This document shows, piece after piece, positions 49,209-61,549 of a DNA stretch of 64,000 nt. Numbering within the stretch: position 1 is the stretch's first letter; the number at the start of each line of letters is the position of its first letter. The position numbers were made by a program, and so were the translations under genes. Source of the stretch: Mimachlamys varia (taxonomy: Eukaryota; Mollusca; Bivalvia; Pectinida; Pectinidae); the NCBI GenBank assembly GCA_947623455.1, contig OX392532.1, positions 32,028,792 through 32,092,791 of the forward strand, written 5' to 3'. The notes below the pieces were generated by a model. The model was not told where the DNA came from, ran no database searches, and saw nothing but the letters and a program-made list of their open reading frames with translations.

Positions 49209-52200
49209 CTGAAATGAAGACAGCAAAACAATTGCCAGTATAAAGTAATTTAAGCCCTGCATCCTGAAATCTATTACCTCGAACATCTTTTTTAACTTTG
49301 TAGTTTGTCTGTTACCGCCATTACTGTTCTTAATCATAGTAATAAACCTTTTTAAAATTTTATACTTAAAGAGAATTGATTTTACGAAATAAAATATTGA
49401 CCCAAAAAGCATTTATCTAGCGAGATATTCATTATCCTGAAGTTATTTTATCATTTTAACTTGTATACATTTGTACATACCGGTACTATGTACTACAGCA
49501 TTGGACTCTCCACAACGATCGTTACACAAATCACTCTCACAACACTGGTAACAGAGGTTTGGTGATCTCACGGAATTGTTTGTAGCTCGTCCAACAAGTA
49601 AAGATTCATAACATTCCTAAAACGTTGATAAAACTTTCATACTATATTTTATTAGTTTGTGATAAAAAACAAAAACACAAAAAACAAAACATCAACAGTA
49701 AATCTTCATTTAAAAACTAAACAATTGTGTCATCTAAACAGGAAAATATCAAACGATCCAAATTTAGACTGTCAGGAATTTCCTGATACTCAACACATTA
49801 GCAAGAGATCGTGTTTTTAAGATCTCAGCAAAAGTCCGAAAAGTGAGACCCACTTTTATGGTTCTATACGACAAAGAGTAATTCCAGAGTCGTATATTCA
49901 AAGTTCCCATTTTAGTAGTGCAAGAGTTAAGGTCTTTCCACTCCACATGGCCTTCTTGAGATTCTTCGATACCTATTTTGTAAACAATGATGTAAGAACA
50001 AAGTTCTCATTGACAATGAGATTTCCCCACCTCACAATGTGATCGCGTCATCTCATGTCATCTCCTGCATGCGATATTGCCGTAGTACGGACCGCGTGTT
50101 AAGAGCTCTTGACTTTTGAACTTTAAACTTTTATTTAATTACAAAAGTGTTGTAATCTCATCCAGGAGCAAATATTGAGTCTTAAGAATTGTTTTGTATT
50201 TTATCTTAAGGTAAAGGTTTTATCTTCTATTACCCTAATCTTTCAAATCACACCCTAGGATTGGAATAGTGGTATTCAATTTTGATAGAAATGAATCGTG
50301 ACGACTTTTCAGGGATGCAATATTGTCATAACATTGTGCATTAGAAATACTCTTACCGTTTAGTTTTCTTATTAGAAATAATTTATCAAAAATATAGCTA
50401 ACCAGGAAAATAATTAACATTACTCAGTCACCAGTTAAAGTGGTGGTACGGGGATCCTCAAATAATGCGTAAAACCCCTTATAGCTTCTCTAGTCTTATA
50501 AACAAGGAACAGACATACATAAAATTGATTTTCTCTTACCGATTTTCTCTTACATCCGGTAGTGAACTGATGTTCTTGTTGAAAGAATTCCTTCTCCTCC
50601 ACTCCACATACCTTTGTTGGTATAAACAAAGGGATGAGAAACATGTTAGATATATACAACACTTTACTTATGTTTAATTGGAAGTGTGTTGTAACTTGAA
50701 GCAATTAGTGTATTTAGTTTTAATAGCATTTAATAACAAATGATCTATTTTAATTTTATCCATTTTATATGTGATTGAACGATAACACAAAAACAAACGG
50801 AGTGTACTTATGATGAGAGTACATTCTATTTTTTTGTGTTATGGCTCAATACCATAAAAATTGGGTTTAAGCTAATCCTTATGATTTAATCTTTTCTACA
50901 TAATCCTTGTGAAAATCCCCTTTTATTGTGGGACTCTCAGATAGCAAAGAGCTGTTGTGTCAACAAATCAAATGCGACGTTACAAATGGTGACGCCATTT
51001 GTTTAACGTTATTTGATGATAACACAAATTTCTAAGCCAATCAAAATACCTTCTACAAGCAAGATTAAAATATATATAAATGACAGAGAAACAAATATGA
51101 CGAAAGAAGACCTTTTTTTAACTCATGTCATGACCGGACCTCGAACTTACGATCTACAGCACCAAATCGCCAGAAATACCTGCGGTCTCATGAGCTATAT
51201 ATCAATACACTACAATTTCTAAAATTCTAAACTTTTTTTTGTTAACAGTATTCAATTTTTAGAACATTCGACCAACTTAGGGCCACAAGGTAGGTTTGTT
51301 ATTGATTACCTCATTGACATTGCAGATTGTCACTTGATCACATTCACTGGGATCAGACAGGTGGTCACATTTGAAACAGTACGGACCGCGGTCATGTCTG
51401 GGCGGAGGACCTGTCAAGTATGATTCCAAAGTTAATGACGATACAACTGTATACTGTTAATGGTTAATTTGTAACTGCAACAAGTGCACCGAACTTTAAA
51501 CTGAAAGTTAAAAACTTGGAAAGGAAATAATGAATCTCATTACGTTTTTCTTCGACACCATAAGAAACATATTCCCTTAAAGGTCCAATATACGTAACTT
51601 TCGGCAAAACTTAATCGAAAATGAAGCCTAATAACTTATTATTATTAAAGATTTAGTTAAGATTTGACCCCTGATTATCTGTTTTATATCATTGAACCAC
51701 TTATAAATCAGCAGCAAAATATTCATAATCTCAAGAACCAATATCTATAATACAAGCTTCTTTCCAAGTACCATGCATGCATAGAATAATCTTTATCCTT
51801 CACTGACCAGTGCTGTAAGCCTGTGCTCCTTAAAAGAAAGCTGAATCATAAAGTAGCTGATCAAAATGAAACTATTTCAAATACTTTTAAATACTGTATC
51901 CCTGAAAATTAAATATTACTTTGTGCCAATTAAGAAGTGATGCAAGTGACTTGAATCAGAATATAGTGAAAATAGTTATCACTATTTTTTCAATTGTCCC
52001 CCTTTTTCTGTAATTCTAGGTATCTAATTAATGATATTAAAGACCGTATTGGTTTTTGTGATTCAACTTTATTTACCTCAGTAGATTATAACCTATCAGA
52101 TGATATTGATGAACTTATTCTAACTAATGTACAACATTATACAAATAGTACTAAACGATTTGGATGAGGTATGTTTCACTGTTCCAGAGTCAAAATTAAG

Positions 52201-52813
52201 GCTGCAGTTGCTATTTTTAGACAATCTATATCATCGCATTAACATGCAAGTAAATCTTTGTCATTGCTTTATTCACCTCATCTCTCAAGAAACTTTCATC
52301 AAACGTTACATACATTATATATAGATTAAGTACCATAATACCTTAAATGAGTTCTTATGTCAGCAATACATGGTCAACATTAAGGTCACTGTTATTCTTA
52401 TAGTAAAACTGTTGTCATAGCTATAGCGAATTTATTTTACGAACTGTTTTCAATGAAATTCTTAAATTGGTTAAGTATTATAATATCTTGGATGAGCTCA
52501 TGTTTCAGCATTCCACGGTCAACATAGAAATGCTATCGTTACTAAATATAGATTGTTTTTGTCAGCGCTCCAGCGACTTCAATTCTCTTTAGAATTCAAA
52601 TTCTTTTATTACATAAAGCTTAACAGCTCGTCTGTGTAAAATACATATAAATACATATATCATGATGTGAACTTCACATGCTGGTTACTTATCTTGAAGT
52701 CAATTATCTATATACCTTAAAAGGGATTGTATCGCATGCATCTACTATTATATGACTACACAACTTATAGTAACAATTACTGAGGCTGAGTACACAACTA
52801 ATATAGGTGTGTT

Positions 52814-52853
<40 letters not shown>

Positions 52854-54886
52854 GTGTGTGTGTATGCATTACTGTCTGTGTTATATATTATTTTCTGTAT
52901 TCACTTTAGTTTTTATATATGTGGTACTTATTGGAGAGGACTTTTATAGGCTTGCCTGTTGTCCGATCTTTTTGTTTAAAATAAAATTTGTTGAAATGAA
53001 CAATTTAGTTAAGATTAAATGATATCAGCAATATTTGAAATGAAATATTACACGGTTACCGGTACAGCAGCAGGACATGCTCAATTCTTTGGACTTTTCT
53101 GTCTAGAGTTTCCTGTCAGTTACCGCTCAGGTTTACTTCGTTATAGAATTATTTTTGTATGGTTATCAACTGGATTGTTTTCATATTTTTCAGAATCCCT
53201 AAAAACTTCATGAAGTAACGTATATTGGGCCTTTAAAGTAACTCTGGTATGAATTGAAAAAAATGTTTAATAAATACAACATATATTATCTAAGATGACT
53301 TAATAGCATACCGTCGTCACCACAACCTCTGTTGTTACACATATCACCATAGCAACACTCACGGCATACGCCATGCCCGTGAGATGATGACCTCAGACCG
53401 GATGTTACTTGGGAGGCGAAAGCTCCACACGTCTATAAATTAGATAGATCACATTTTAAATAACTGGCCTTTAAAAGCTAGACACATTTGATTTTCACGA
53501 AAATATTTAATGGTTCTATAGAAGAAGGCATTAATCAAAAAACTAACATAGGACGGACATCAAAGTTTAACATCAACTTACGTGAAATTTCATGCAAGGG
53601 AAGCTTATAACACTACCTTCCTAGTAAAACTTTGACAACCTATACCACAACATGAGATTGAATATATTTACCGTATTACTAGCGCAGCCGGAAGTGTAAT
53701 GGATATGACCGTTGTAGCTTTCAGTCTTTTCCACATAGCAAACCTAGTTATTGAAAAAAAAAATATGTATTAAATCTACGCGTATATCATTCATAATTGT
53801 ATTGACTGCAATAAGTTTAAGATAATTAATGTATTCTTTTCTGTTGCTTAGAAACGGTATGTCCTTGTTTACTTTCCATGTACAGTATTTATAGATGAGT
53901 TAATCAAATTTTTAATTACATATATTAGCTCCCAGTACGGAACATATTCCACTATAGATTGAAATACAGCCGAGGTCGAGGTTTTTCAAGCATTACAAAA
54001 TATTACATTTTTGTATTAAACGGATTGTACTAACAAAACTAAACTAAAGCATGTCAATGAAAATAAAAAACATATATTGAAAAAGTATATATTGAAAAAA
54101 TATATATTGACAAACTGTGTCTTCTTTGTTTTCATTACACATGAACATGTCATACTAACCTCTCCATCAGAACACTTTGTGTAAAAGTCGCAGTATCGTG
54201 CGTGGGAGATCGCAGAGCACGAGAAACACGAAGGAGGTGATGCTATAGACGCTACAAAACATATAAAATCATTATTACAAGCAACGTTACTGTGTTTCTC
54301 CAAATAACTCTACTTTCTGTTACCTGGGAAAAAAGGAAGCCTGCCTTACAATGCAATATATTTTTTAAATATTTTGAACCGTTGACATATGCTATTATGG
54401 TGTTGATTTCGATTAAAATAAACAGATGATGTTTTTCGATGCAAGAGCATCAATGTCTGAACTGTGTCAACAGAATATTCCAATGTAATATAAACAAAGA
54501 CAATATCTGTCTGTGAATATCACTAAAACTAAATCTTTTGTTGAAAAAGCTGTTAAAATTCAATTATCAAATCGGTATTTTTTATTTCGCTGTATTTTCA
54601 ATTTCGATATTCTCGCCGTATCAACTGCGCGGTGGGATCGTGTCTAGTTCGTTCTTTATTCAAGACTGAGGTTATTGTATTGCATAACAATGTCTGTGAC
54701 AATAGTTCCCGAAAGCCTTTTTATTTACTTTGTGTCTTGGTACTTATAATGTAATGTCTGCAACATTTCCGTTGTAAGTGTTTCAGATATGTCGCATTAT
54801 AAATGCTCATATTTTCATATGTAAATGTGTTACTTACCTTGCTGAATTAGAGCAAACACACAGAGAAATAAGAGGAACGAAACCAT
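48580..54886 (-). CDS. gene 4: secreted LU-LU-fibrinogen-domain protein, intact
   Basis: Eight coding exons: 54838-54886, 54160-54251, 53672-53743, 53312-53432, 51310-51410, 50540-50611, 49481-49616 and 48580-49208. All have GT-AG borders and the same phases as gene 2; 1272 nt, 423 aa plus stop. Signal peptide MVSFLLFLCVFALIQQ, LU1 (CRECCYGDMCN near its end), LU2 (CYQCCESDLCN) and FReD. Exons 2-7 are identical in length to gene 2, and introns align over most of their length. Genes 2 and 4 also share the TTAA-element insertion in intron 4, so they are sister copies or have exchanged sequence. No membrane anchor is visible. The product is probably a secreted disulphide-rich binding protein; the ligand is unknown. 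Confidence 0.86.
51581..53232. mobile_element. TTAA-target DNA element in gene 4 intron 4
   Basis: Same position and same termini as 31781-33501 in gene 2 (left AGGTCCAATATACGTAACTT, right TATTGGGCCT, TTAA on both sides at 51577-51580 and 53233-53236). Lacks the nested repeat A and carries a (TG)n run. The LINE-derived fragment near 51920-52110 is frame-broken here. Confidence 0.8.
52821..52850. repeat. (TG)15 microsatellite
   Basis: Uninterrupted TG dinucleotides, continued imperfectly to about 52866. The corresponding site in gene 2 (about 32775-32795) has only a few TG units. Confidence 0.95.
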
Positions 54887-55005
54887 GTTCCCTGTGAATA
54901 AAAATGACAACAATGTGCAAGTACATTATATAAACATTATGTTAACGTTTGTGAATGAAGTTTTAACAGCACAGCGTATAGAGGATTCAAACGTGATTTA
55001 AGCAA
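54887..55005 (-). promoter_or_regulatory. gene 4 proximal 5' flank
   Basis: Minus-strand TTTATATAATG (TATA-like, about 54924-54934) lies 40-50 bp upstream of the ATG, with CATAATGTTTATA and TTTTTATTCACAG just before GGAACATGG. Either a short 5' UTR or a 5'-UTR splice acceptor is possible. Confidence 0.45.
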
Positions 55006-55482
55006 TGAATGTTTTAGCAAATGCTGTTACAGTCCTGTATAACACACATTGCTATTGATGACAATAGGGCTTTATGTAAGTTTGTCAGCAATAACAATGT
55101 GTGTTATAGGAAAGTAACAATGCATGCTGAAATGTTCGTTACTTATATTTTAATTTTGATAGACTTTTGTGCTTTATTTAGTTACTTAATTAATTTGAAC
55201 AGAAAATCAAGTGCAGACCACAGTGAAAGTGATGACGTCACAATAGAGATTGATGACGTCATCACAGCAAATGTTGTTATAGAGTGAGGTTAATGGGTGT
55301 TATAGGCGTATGGCAGCAACTGCCTCTTAGTATTGTGTAAATGGGAAAATGCAGAGTAAATGTAGATATATTTCTCTGACTTCTGTCATCTTCATCAGGC
55401 ACTTTTTAGGAGTAGTAAAGCATGATATTTTCTTTCACAGTTATCATGTAACCTATATGCAATATTTTTTTGGGGAAAATGA
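55006..55482. other. upstream DNA of gene 4
   Basis: Not shared with the other copies. Has two TGACGTCA motifs (about 55233 and 55254) and a small open frame at 55021-55287 with one hydrophobic stretch but no recognisable family; I do not call it a gene. Confidence 0.4.
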
Positions 55483-55860
55483 AGGAATACCGAAGCGTCA
55501 ACAAAACCATAAACCGAACTCAAAATCAATTAAACTAGAGGCAAAATATGAAAAAGGGAAATATGAACATGGAAACCCCCGTAAAAGTACAAGATAATAA
55601 GACCAGATGTTCTGGAATAGTAAGCGTCTTCTGCTTCATCGACGTCACCCGCCATGTTCTCAAAATGAGGACCGAGTCAACATTGTCAATCACAACAAGG
55701 GAGAACACTAATAAAAACGTCAATCTTCATATCACACAAAGATACAGAATATTTCTCAACGCGACCAAGATCGCGATCATAAAACTTGCCTATAATATGC
55801 TTCTCCAACCTATGGTGTTTACATGTCGCATTTGATTCGATATTCTAGGGATTGCTTTAA
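55483..55860 (+). repeat. repeat A, long copy
   Basis: GGAATACCGAAGCGTCAACA, TAGTAAGCGTCTTCTGCTTC, GTCAATCTTCATATCACACA and TTTCTCAACGCGACCAAGAT, ending near TCGATATTCTAGGG. Confidence 0.85.
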
Positions 55861-56867
55861 ATATCGGGATTTTCGTGATCGATAACGACTGCCGACAGTA
55901 GGACTGAAGCCCTGATCTAACGGTACTAAGAATGGAAGTAAGAAGTTTTGATAATGGCTTTGTTGAACAATGAGGCGAGCCAGGAATAAAACGTTGCTAA
56001 TAAACATGGATAGTTGTGCAGTTTAGGTATCCAATATAGACAGATAGGTCAGCGTCTTTATGATTAACGGGTATCACTCTAAAGATTGTAATAAAGATGT
56101 ATGGTAAGAAAATATTTCATCCTTAGAAAAACCGGTTAACGGATACGTATGGTTACCTTGGTTATCGATGTATGTAATAGTGATAATGTTATTAGAAACT
56201 TGCCTGCAGACACAACCACATACCTATCATGTAGGACGTTGAGTGTATTCGAACATCAGGGTCAATAAATATCGACTTGTGTTAAGTTTTCATTTTGAAT
56301 CGGAAACTGCATATTTTTCTCTGAAAAATGTGTTATTTTAAGGTCAAATATGTTGCAGCGTTTGCTTGTAATTGAAAAGCTTATGTGCAAAATGTACAGA
56401 ATACCTGTAGGACATGATAGGTGAACTTTTATATCTGAGGTACGATGGTATGTTAACTTGAACAGACTTTTGATGCAAGATATTGCTGATGTTATTTGCA
56501 TCAATACCCTTGTTGGAAAATTCGACTTTCATTGAATATTGAGTCGCTGGTGCATCATGCCAGTCCGTTCGCACGGGCCGAAACAGTTGAACTTTTGCTA
56601 CATCATCAATAATCTTATGGAGGATAGACGCTGGTTTCCAAAGGTCATCCGGAACACATTTTGTTTTAGTAGTTTCTTAATGTAGTGTGAGAGAGTGCAT
56701 ATAGTATGGTACGAACACGATGAACACCGAACGGTCCCTTTACAGTGATCGACAGGTCTTCAAATTTTACAAATACACTGCATCGAGACGAAATGTTAAG
56801 CAAAGACGAAATTCTGATGAAACGACGACTAAAATTAATTTAAGGATAATAAATATGCAAATGACAG
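55861..56867. other. AT-rich intergenic DNA
   Basis: Nothing recognised; several short open frames without motifs. Confidence 0.45.
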
Positions 56868-57000
56868 ATGTGAATAAAAAGACGACAACAATGTGCCAAT
56901 ACCTTATTTAAACATTATGTTTACGTTGATACATCTGTTTATGAAGTTTTAACAACACGACAAAGAGAAGATTCAAACGTGATTTTTCTGTAACCTTCAT
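56868..57000 (-). promoter_or_regulatory. second copy of the proximal 5' flank, no exon 1
   Basis: GACAACAATGTGCCAATACC, TTTAAACATTATGTTTACGT and GATTCAAACGTGATTT match 54900-55000, but no signal-peptide exon follows. It is either the original flank of gene 4 displaced by a 1.9-kb insertion or duplication, or the remnant of a fifth gene. Confidence 0.55.
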
Positions 57001-57191
57001 CAGTTTGATGACTATTATGAAGCACTTCCACTGGCTTATGGAGAAAACCTGTGCTATGTTGACGTTACCAACCTGAAGAAATCTATGATAACGTTTTTTA
57101 AATCATAAATTACATTTTTATCATGTAATCTATATGCAGTATCATTAAGCCAAGACAAAAACCCGAAGAAACGACGACTAAAATTCATTAA

Positions 57192-57449
57192 AGGCCCAAT
57201 ATACGTAACTTCAGGGAAATTTTTGTGGTTCTGAAAAATTCTGAAAAAAATCCACTTCAACAACAAACCGAAGATAGAAGACAGTTCAAAATGGACGCGT
57301 GTTTAAACTGCTGCTGTACCGGTAACCGCGAAAGAATTCATCTTGAATATTGCTAATATCAGTTAATCTTAACTAAATCTATAAATATAATAAGTTATTA
57401 GGCTTGATTTTCGCTTCAAGTTTTGCCGAAAGTTACGTTTATTGGGCCA
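57192..57449. mobile_element. short TTAA-target MITE, 258 bp
   Basis: Termini AGGCCCAATATACGTAACTT and AGTTACGTTTATTGGGCCA with TTAA on both sides (57188-57191 and 57450-57453). A compact member of the family found in introns of genes 2 and 4. Confidence 0.82.
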
Positions 57450-57459
57450 TTAAAGGATA

Positions 57460-57690
57460 ATAAATGTGTAAAAGACAGTTTACCGTTTTGTCGATACTGC
57501 TGTGTGGACCGAATAACTGACACTGGTATCTAGATAAACGAGGTTCTATTTAAATTGTTTCCAGATCAATAATGTCGTTTGTCAATCCCACTTAACCTTA
57601 ACACCTGTTATTTCTTATCTCATGTTACCCTGACTCGGTCAATCAAGACACACACAATGTACATGTGACTTCAGATAAGTTAACCGTGTA
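57460..57690 (-). promoter_or_regulatory. distal 5' block shared by the gene copies
   Basis: AAAGACAGTTTACCGTTTTG, TGCTGTGTGGACCGAATAAC, CACTGGTATCTAGATAAACG and CTGACTCGGTCAATCAAGAC match the upstream blocks of genes 1-3. Conservation over four copies is notable, but duplication alone could explain it. Confidence 0.4.
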
Positions 57691-59209
57691 AATCCTTCGA
57701 ATTTGATCATATCAAGTCTCACTAAACCGTCTACACTATAAGCATAGAAAAATACATCACTGCATTCAAACTTCTTTCCGTATTTTTCATGTCTGAGTGT
57801 ATTGCGAAAATTAAATTTATTGAAAAAAGATCAGGAAAAAATTCATCACAGCTTTCATTAAAAAGTTCTAATGAATAAATAGGTTTCATTTTAAACTTAA
57901 CGATAAGATCTGATCATTTACTGAAAATCAGAAAATGGCAAAAAATAGGAGTATAGGAAAATTACACAGCAACAACACACAGAATGGATACAAAAACTTT
58001 AGTTATTTATTAATTCTATTGCAAATTTAACAAATAAATCTTTTCAGTCACTGAAAATCAGACAATGGCCAGGTATTTTATAAGACCTTCATTACCTGTT
58101 AAAGGGACTATATGGATAAGAATCACTGTTCAAAAATAACATAACAATTTCTTTTTGCTAACAAACAACATAATTCTACACGCCTGAAAATGCGATAATA
58201 GTCTATGTTAACTTTGAATTAAGCTTTTTAATGCTAAAATAATATCATCCGTTAACTACCTGTGCCTAAGAAAACACAAAGTGTAAAATATGTAAGAAAG
58301 GAACAACAATGCGTAAATCTCGGAACACGTGTTTTTGTTTACAAACACCTCGGTTTTCATTTCTTTGCTGTAACGGGGCGGGATAGAATTTCCCGTGACA
58401 GATCATGTGACCAATTCGACCAAACAGCATCCCAGAAACTCGAAATTACAATCCCGTAAAATGTGTCCAAATCTATTGAGGTTGACAGTATGGTCGCGCA
58501 CATCTCTTTTTTTTTCCGTTGATTTGATTTAAGCAATTATTGCACTAATTTTCTGTTTCCTTGCTATGAAATATATGGCAATAGTCACAGACCGTGCTTC
58601 CTGGTAGGATGTTATTGGTAGTGACGCCAACCAATGAAAATGCACAATCTAAACAAGGAATCAATAGAGGATCTATCCCTGAAATAAGATAAGATTACGG
58701 CTTCGTCCGTGATCTAGCTCATTTGTGTTAGACCCACTAAACAGGTGTTTTATTATTCAGACAAGCACAGTATTTAAAATAAGCCAAGAAAATACTGTGC
58801 GTATGCAATATATTTCCAGATAAATTTCATATAACCCCACGACCCTTACAACCGTATATCGAGTATTTCAGCGTGTGTTAAATTTCCCATTTTCTGTGCA
58901 AGATCGAAGGTTTCATATTAATGTCTTTCATTTTTTAGTGTCTATACAGCTATTTGTATTAAGTGTTACTTCAGCGTATGCAATGGAAACAAATGAGAAT
59001 TGAACTCTTTTTGTAAATTAAAAAAAAAATCTAATCAAATGTTTGTTAGAAAACAATTACTAATACGATCACGAAGGTGTCTGGTGGCACAACCATACTG
59101 TTATATCGTCAATAAAGCTACACGAATTTCATGTCCAGAACTGTATGCGTTGCTGAATCAATTATTAATCTGTCATGTAGTCATATTAGGTAATTTAACA
59201 AAAATAATT
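57691..59209. other. upstream DNA of gene 4 unit
   Basis: AT-rich. Short stretches near 58690-58860 and 59065-59200 match upstream DNA of genes 1 and 2. No gene seen; the small ORFs have no motifs. Confidence 0.45.
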
Positions 59210-59465
59210 AGAGAATACCGAAGTGTCAACAAAACTATATAATCCGAACTCAAAATCGATTAAAGTACATTGTAGGACAAAATATGAACAAAAGGGAAAG
59301 ATTTACATGAAGACCCCTGCAAAATTACAAGAGAATAAGATCATGTGTTCCGGGAGGGTAAGCGTCTTCTGCTTCATCTAGACGTCCGCCATGAAAATCT
59401 TGGTCACATCCAACTTAAAATCAAGTCCTCAAAATGAGAACCGAGTCATTGTCAACTAGAGATAC
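59210..59465 (+). repeat. repeat A copy
   Basis: GAGAATACCGAAGTGTCAAC, GGGAGGGTAAGCGTCTTCTG, TCTTGGTCACATCCAAC and CAAAATGAGAACCGAGTCAT. A further snippet (GAGAATTCCGAAGCGTTAAG) is at about 59673. Confidence 0.82.
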
Positions 59466-60547
59466 ATGTAGCAAAACATATTCGGTATACCTTTCTGAGA
59501 GTAAGACATCTTTATACATGTTAGTTTGGACGTAGCAACAGTCTAGACCAGGATGGGGGGAGGGGGGATGGGGATCCTGACAAAGAGACAGAGTATTTAA
59601 GTTATTATTTGACCAGCAGTATTGTCCGTATTTTAAGAGGCAATACCGGTTTAATGCAGCTTAAACAAATCAGAGAATTCCGAAGCGTTAAGATCATTCG
59701 CTGTAAGTTCTGTGATAATCACTACATGTATATTATTTGAGACACAATGCGTGGTACTGCAAATTCATATGTTACTTTACGTTAATGATATGATGTATTA
59801 CCTGACTGTTGAAACAACAAATGTCTTTACGGATACAGTGCATCAGTGTTAAGATAAATTTACAATCAATTTGCACTAATAGCTTCATCTTGATCGCATA
59901 GACTTACCATAGCTCTAACTGATGCTAAAGACAATATTGTTTTATACATTTGATTACACTACGTTTACAGGCGATCTGATTAAAATCATATCTTCATCTC
60001 CGCGCCGTTCCTTAAACTTCTCTCTGCTACGTTAAGATATGAGGAAATTCCATAAGCGGGTCACGTTCCAATGACCTTTCGCATAAGCCAATCAAATTGC
60101 TTCTTTCAGAATCCTGAATGTGAATTGTAAGGCGACAAAGCTTGCTTAATTGCATTTGTCCGTCTAGGCATTTCGTCACCAAAAAGTTCATGTGGAATAA
60201 TGTGACGAAATGACTTGCTGCAAGATGACAGGTCATTGGAAAATTATTTGAGTGTTAAGAGGCGACAAAGGTCATCTGAACGTGACCTCTTATGGGTCGT
60301 TGTCAGATCTTTGTAAAACAGAGTGAGAACAAGGATCTGTATTTTAATCAGATTGATTTACAGGTAGATGGTCTGACATTTTGGAGGCATTGTGACCATG
60401 GCCAAGTGTTGTTGTTTTACAAGCTCGTTATATAACTTCAAACACTCAACTCAGTCGTGCACACAACAAGTCAGCCAAGTCACGATAAATTTGGCATGAT
60501 CGGTAGTCATGGAACAATACAAGGGAGATAACACCCACTGTGCACTA
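59466..60547. other. intergenic DNA left of the LINE
   Basis: No gene. About 60365-60545 is a decayed relative of the 24.5/24.95-kb repeat pair, which marks the far end of the gene-unit homology. Confidence 0.45.
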
Positions 60548-60741
60548 TAACAATAAGATAAGATAAGTTTATTTCTGGTGCAGGACATTTTTTAGTCCTC
60601 TATACCATCCTCAAAAAAAAAATATTGTTATACATATATACAGAACACATATTAAAATAAAAACATGTACATAATAGTTTAAGATTAAATTTCAGTCCAG
60701 TATATTACACTATGTTTTATATGATCATTTCAGCTGTGTAG

Positions 60742-61464
60742 TTATAAAAAAATATCTTGTTTTCTCCAATGATTGTCCAGAGCGTTTTTGAAAGCGTTTA
60801 TATTGGGTGCGGATACTATAGATTCAGGTAGGCTGTTCCAAAATTTTACTGTTCTCATTGAAAAAAGAATTTTTCCTTGCTGCTGATGTTGCACGAATAG
60901 GGTAGATTTTCTTCTTCTGCTGTGTCTCTGTGATGCATCTTCCCATAAAACGACGGTGTTACAGCATTCCTTGTTGTATATCCCATTAATTATCTTGTAC
61001 AATTCAATCATATCTCCTCTAACTCGTCGAAAGGACAGTGTTGGAAGTTTAAGTTTTTCCAATCTTTCGCAGTAGCGTAGGTTTTTCATGCCCGGAAGAC
61101 ACTTTGTAGCCCTGCGTTGGACGCCCTCAATCATATGTATATGCTTACTTCGGTATGAATACCACACTGGGCTAGCATAATCCAGCTGGGAACGTACAAG
61201 GCATTTATAAAGAGGAACAAATGTTTTTATATCCATAAATTGAAATGTTCTTCTTAGGAGAGCAAACATGGAATTAGCTTTTTTAACTTTTTCGCTGAAG
61301 TGGGCTTCGAATGAGAGATCAGAATCTATTATAACGCCAATATCTTTTTCCTGTGTTGTTGTTTGATGTGGGTTTCCTTTAAGTTTGTAGGCGACATCTT
61401 GATGATCTTGATCCTTCGGTATTCCTCTGCCTATTCTCATGTGCTTACATTTGTCCGGATGCAT
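60742..61464 (-). pseudogene. LINE ORF2 C-terminal part (thumb and beyond)
   Basis: 240 codons starting MHPDKCKHMRIGRG. Landmarks: TQEKDIGVIIDSDLSF, FVPLYKCLVRSQLDYASPVW and VQRRATKCLPG, all typical of the region just after the RT catalytic core in CR1/Jockey-type proteins. The end is natural (FWNSLPESIVSAPNINAFKN). Separated from the RT core by a frame break at about 61470-61560. Confidence 0.88.
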
Positions 61465-61549
61465 TTTGAGAAGTCATGTATCGCTCCAGTCGCACATAGC
61501 GTATAGGTCATCCTGGAGCTCAGTGCAGTGGTTAGTGTTATCCATAATT

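Noticed and set aside
55021..55287. 88-codon frame with a hydrophobic segment as a small membrane protein
   Set aside because: No homologous frame in the other gene units, no family signature and no splice or promoter support.
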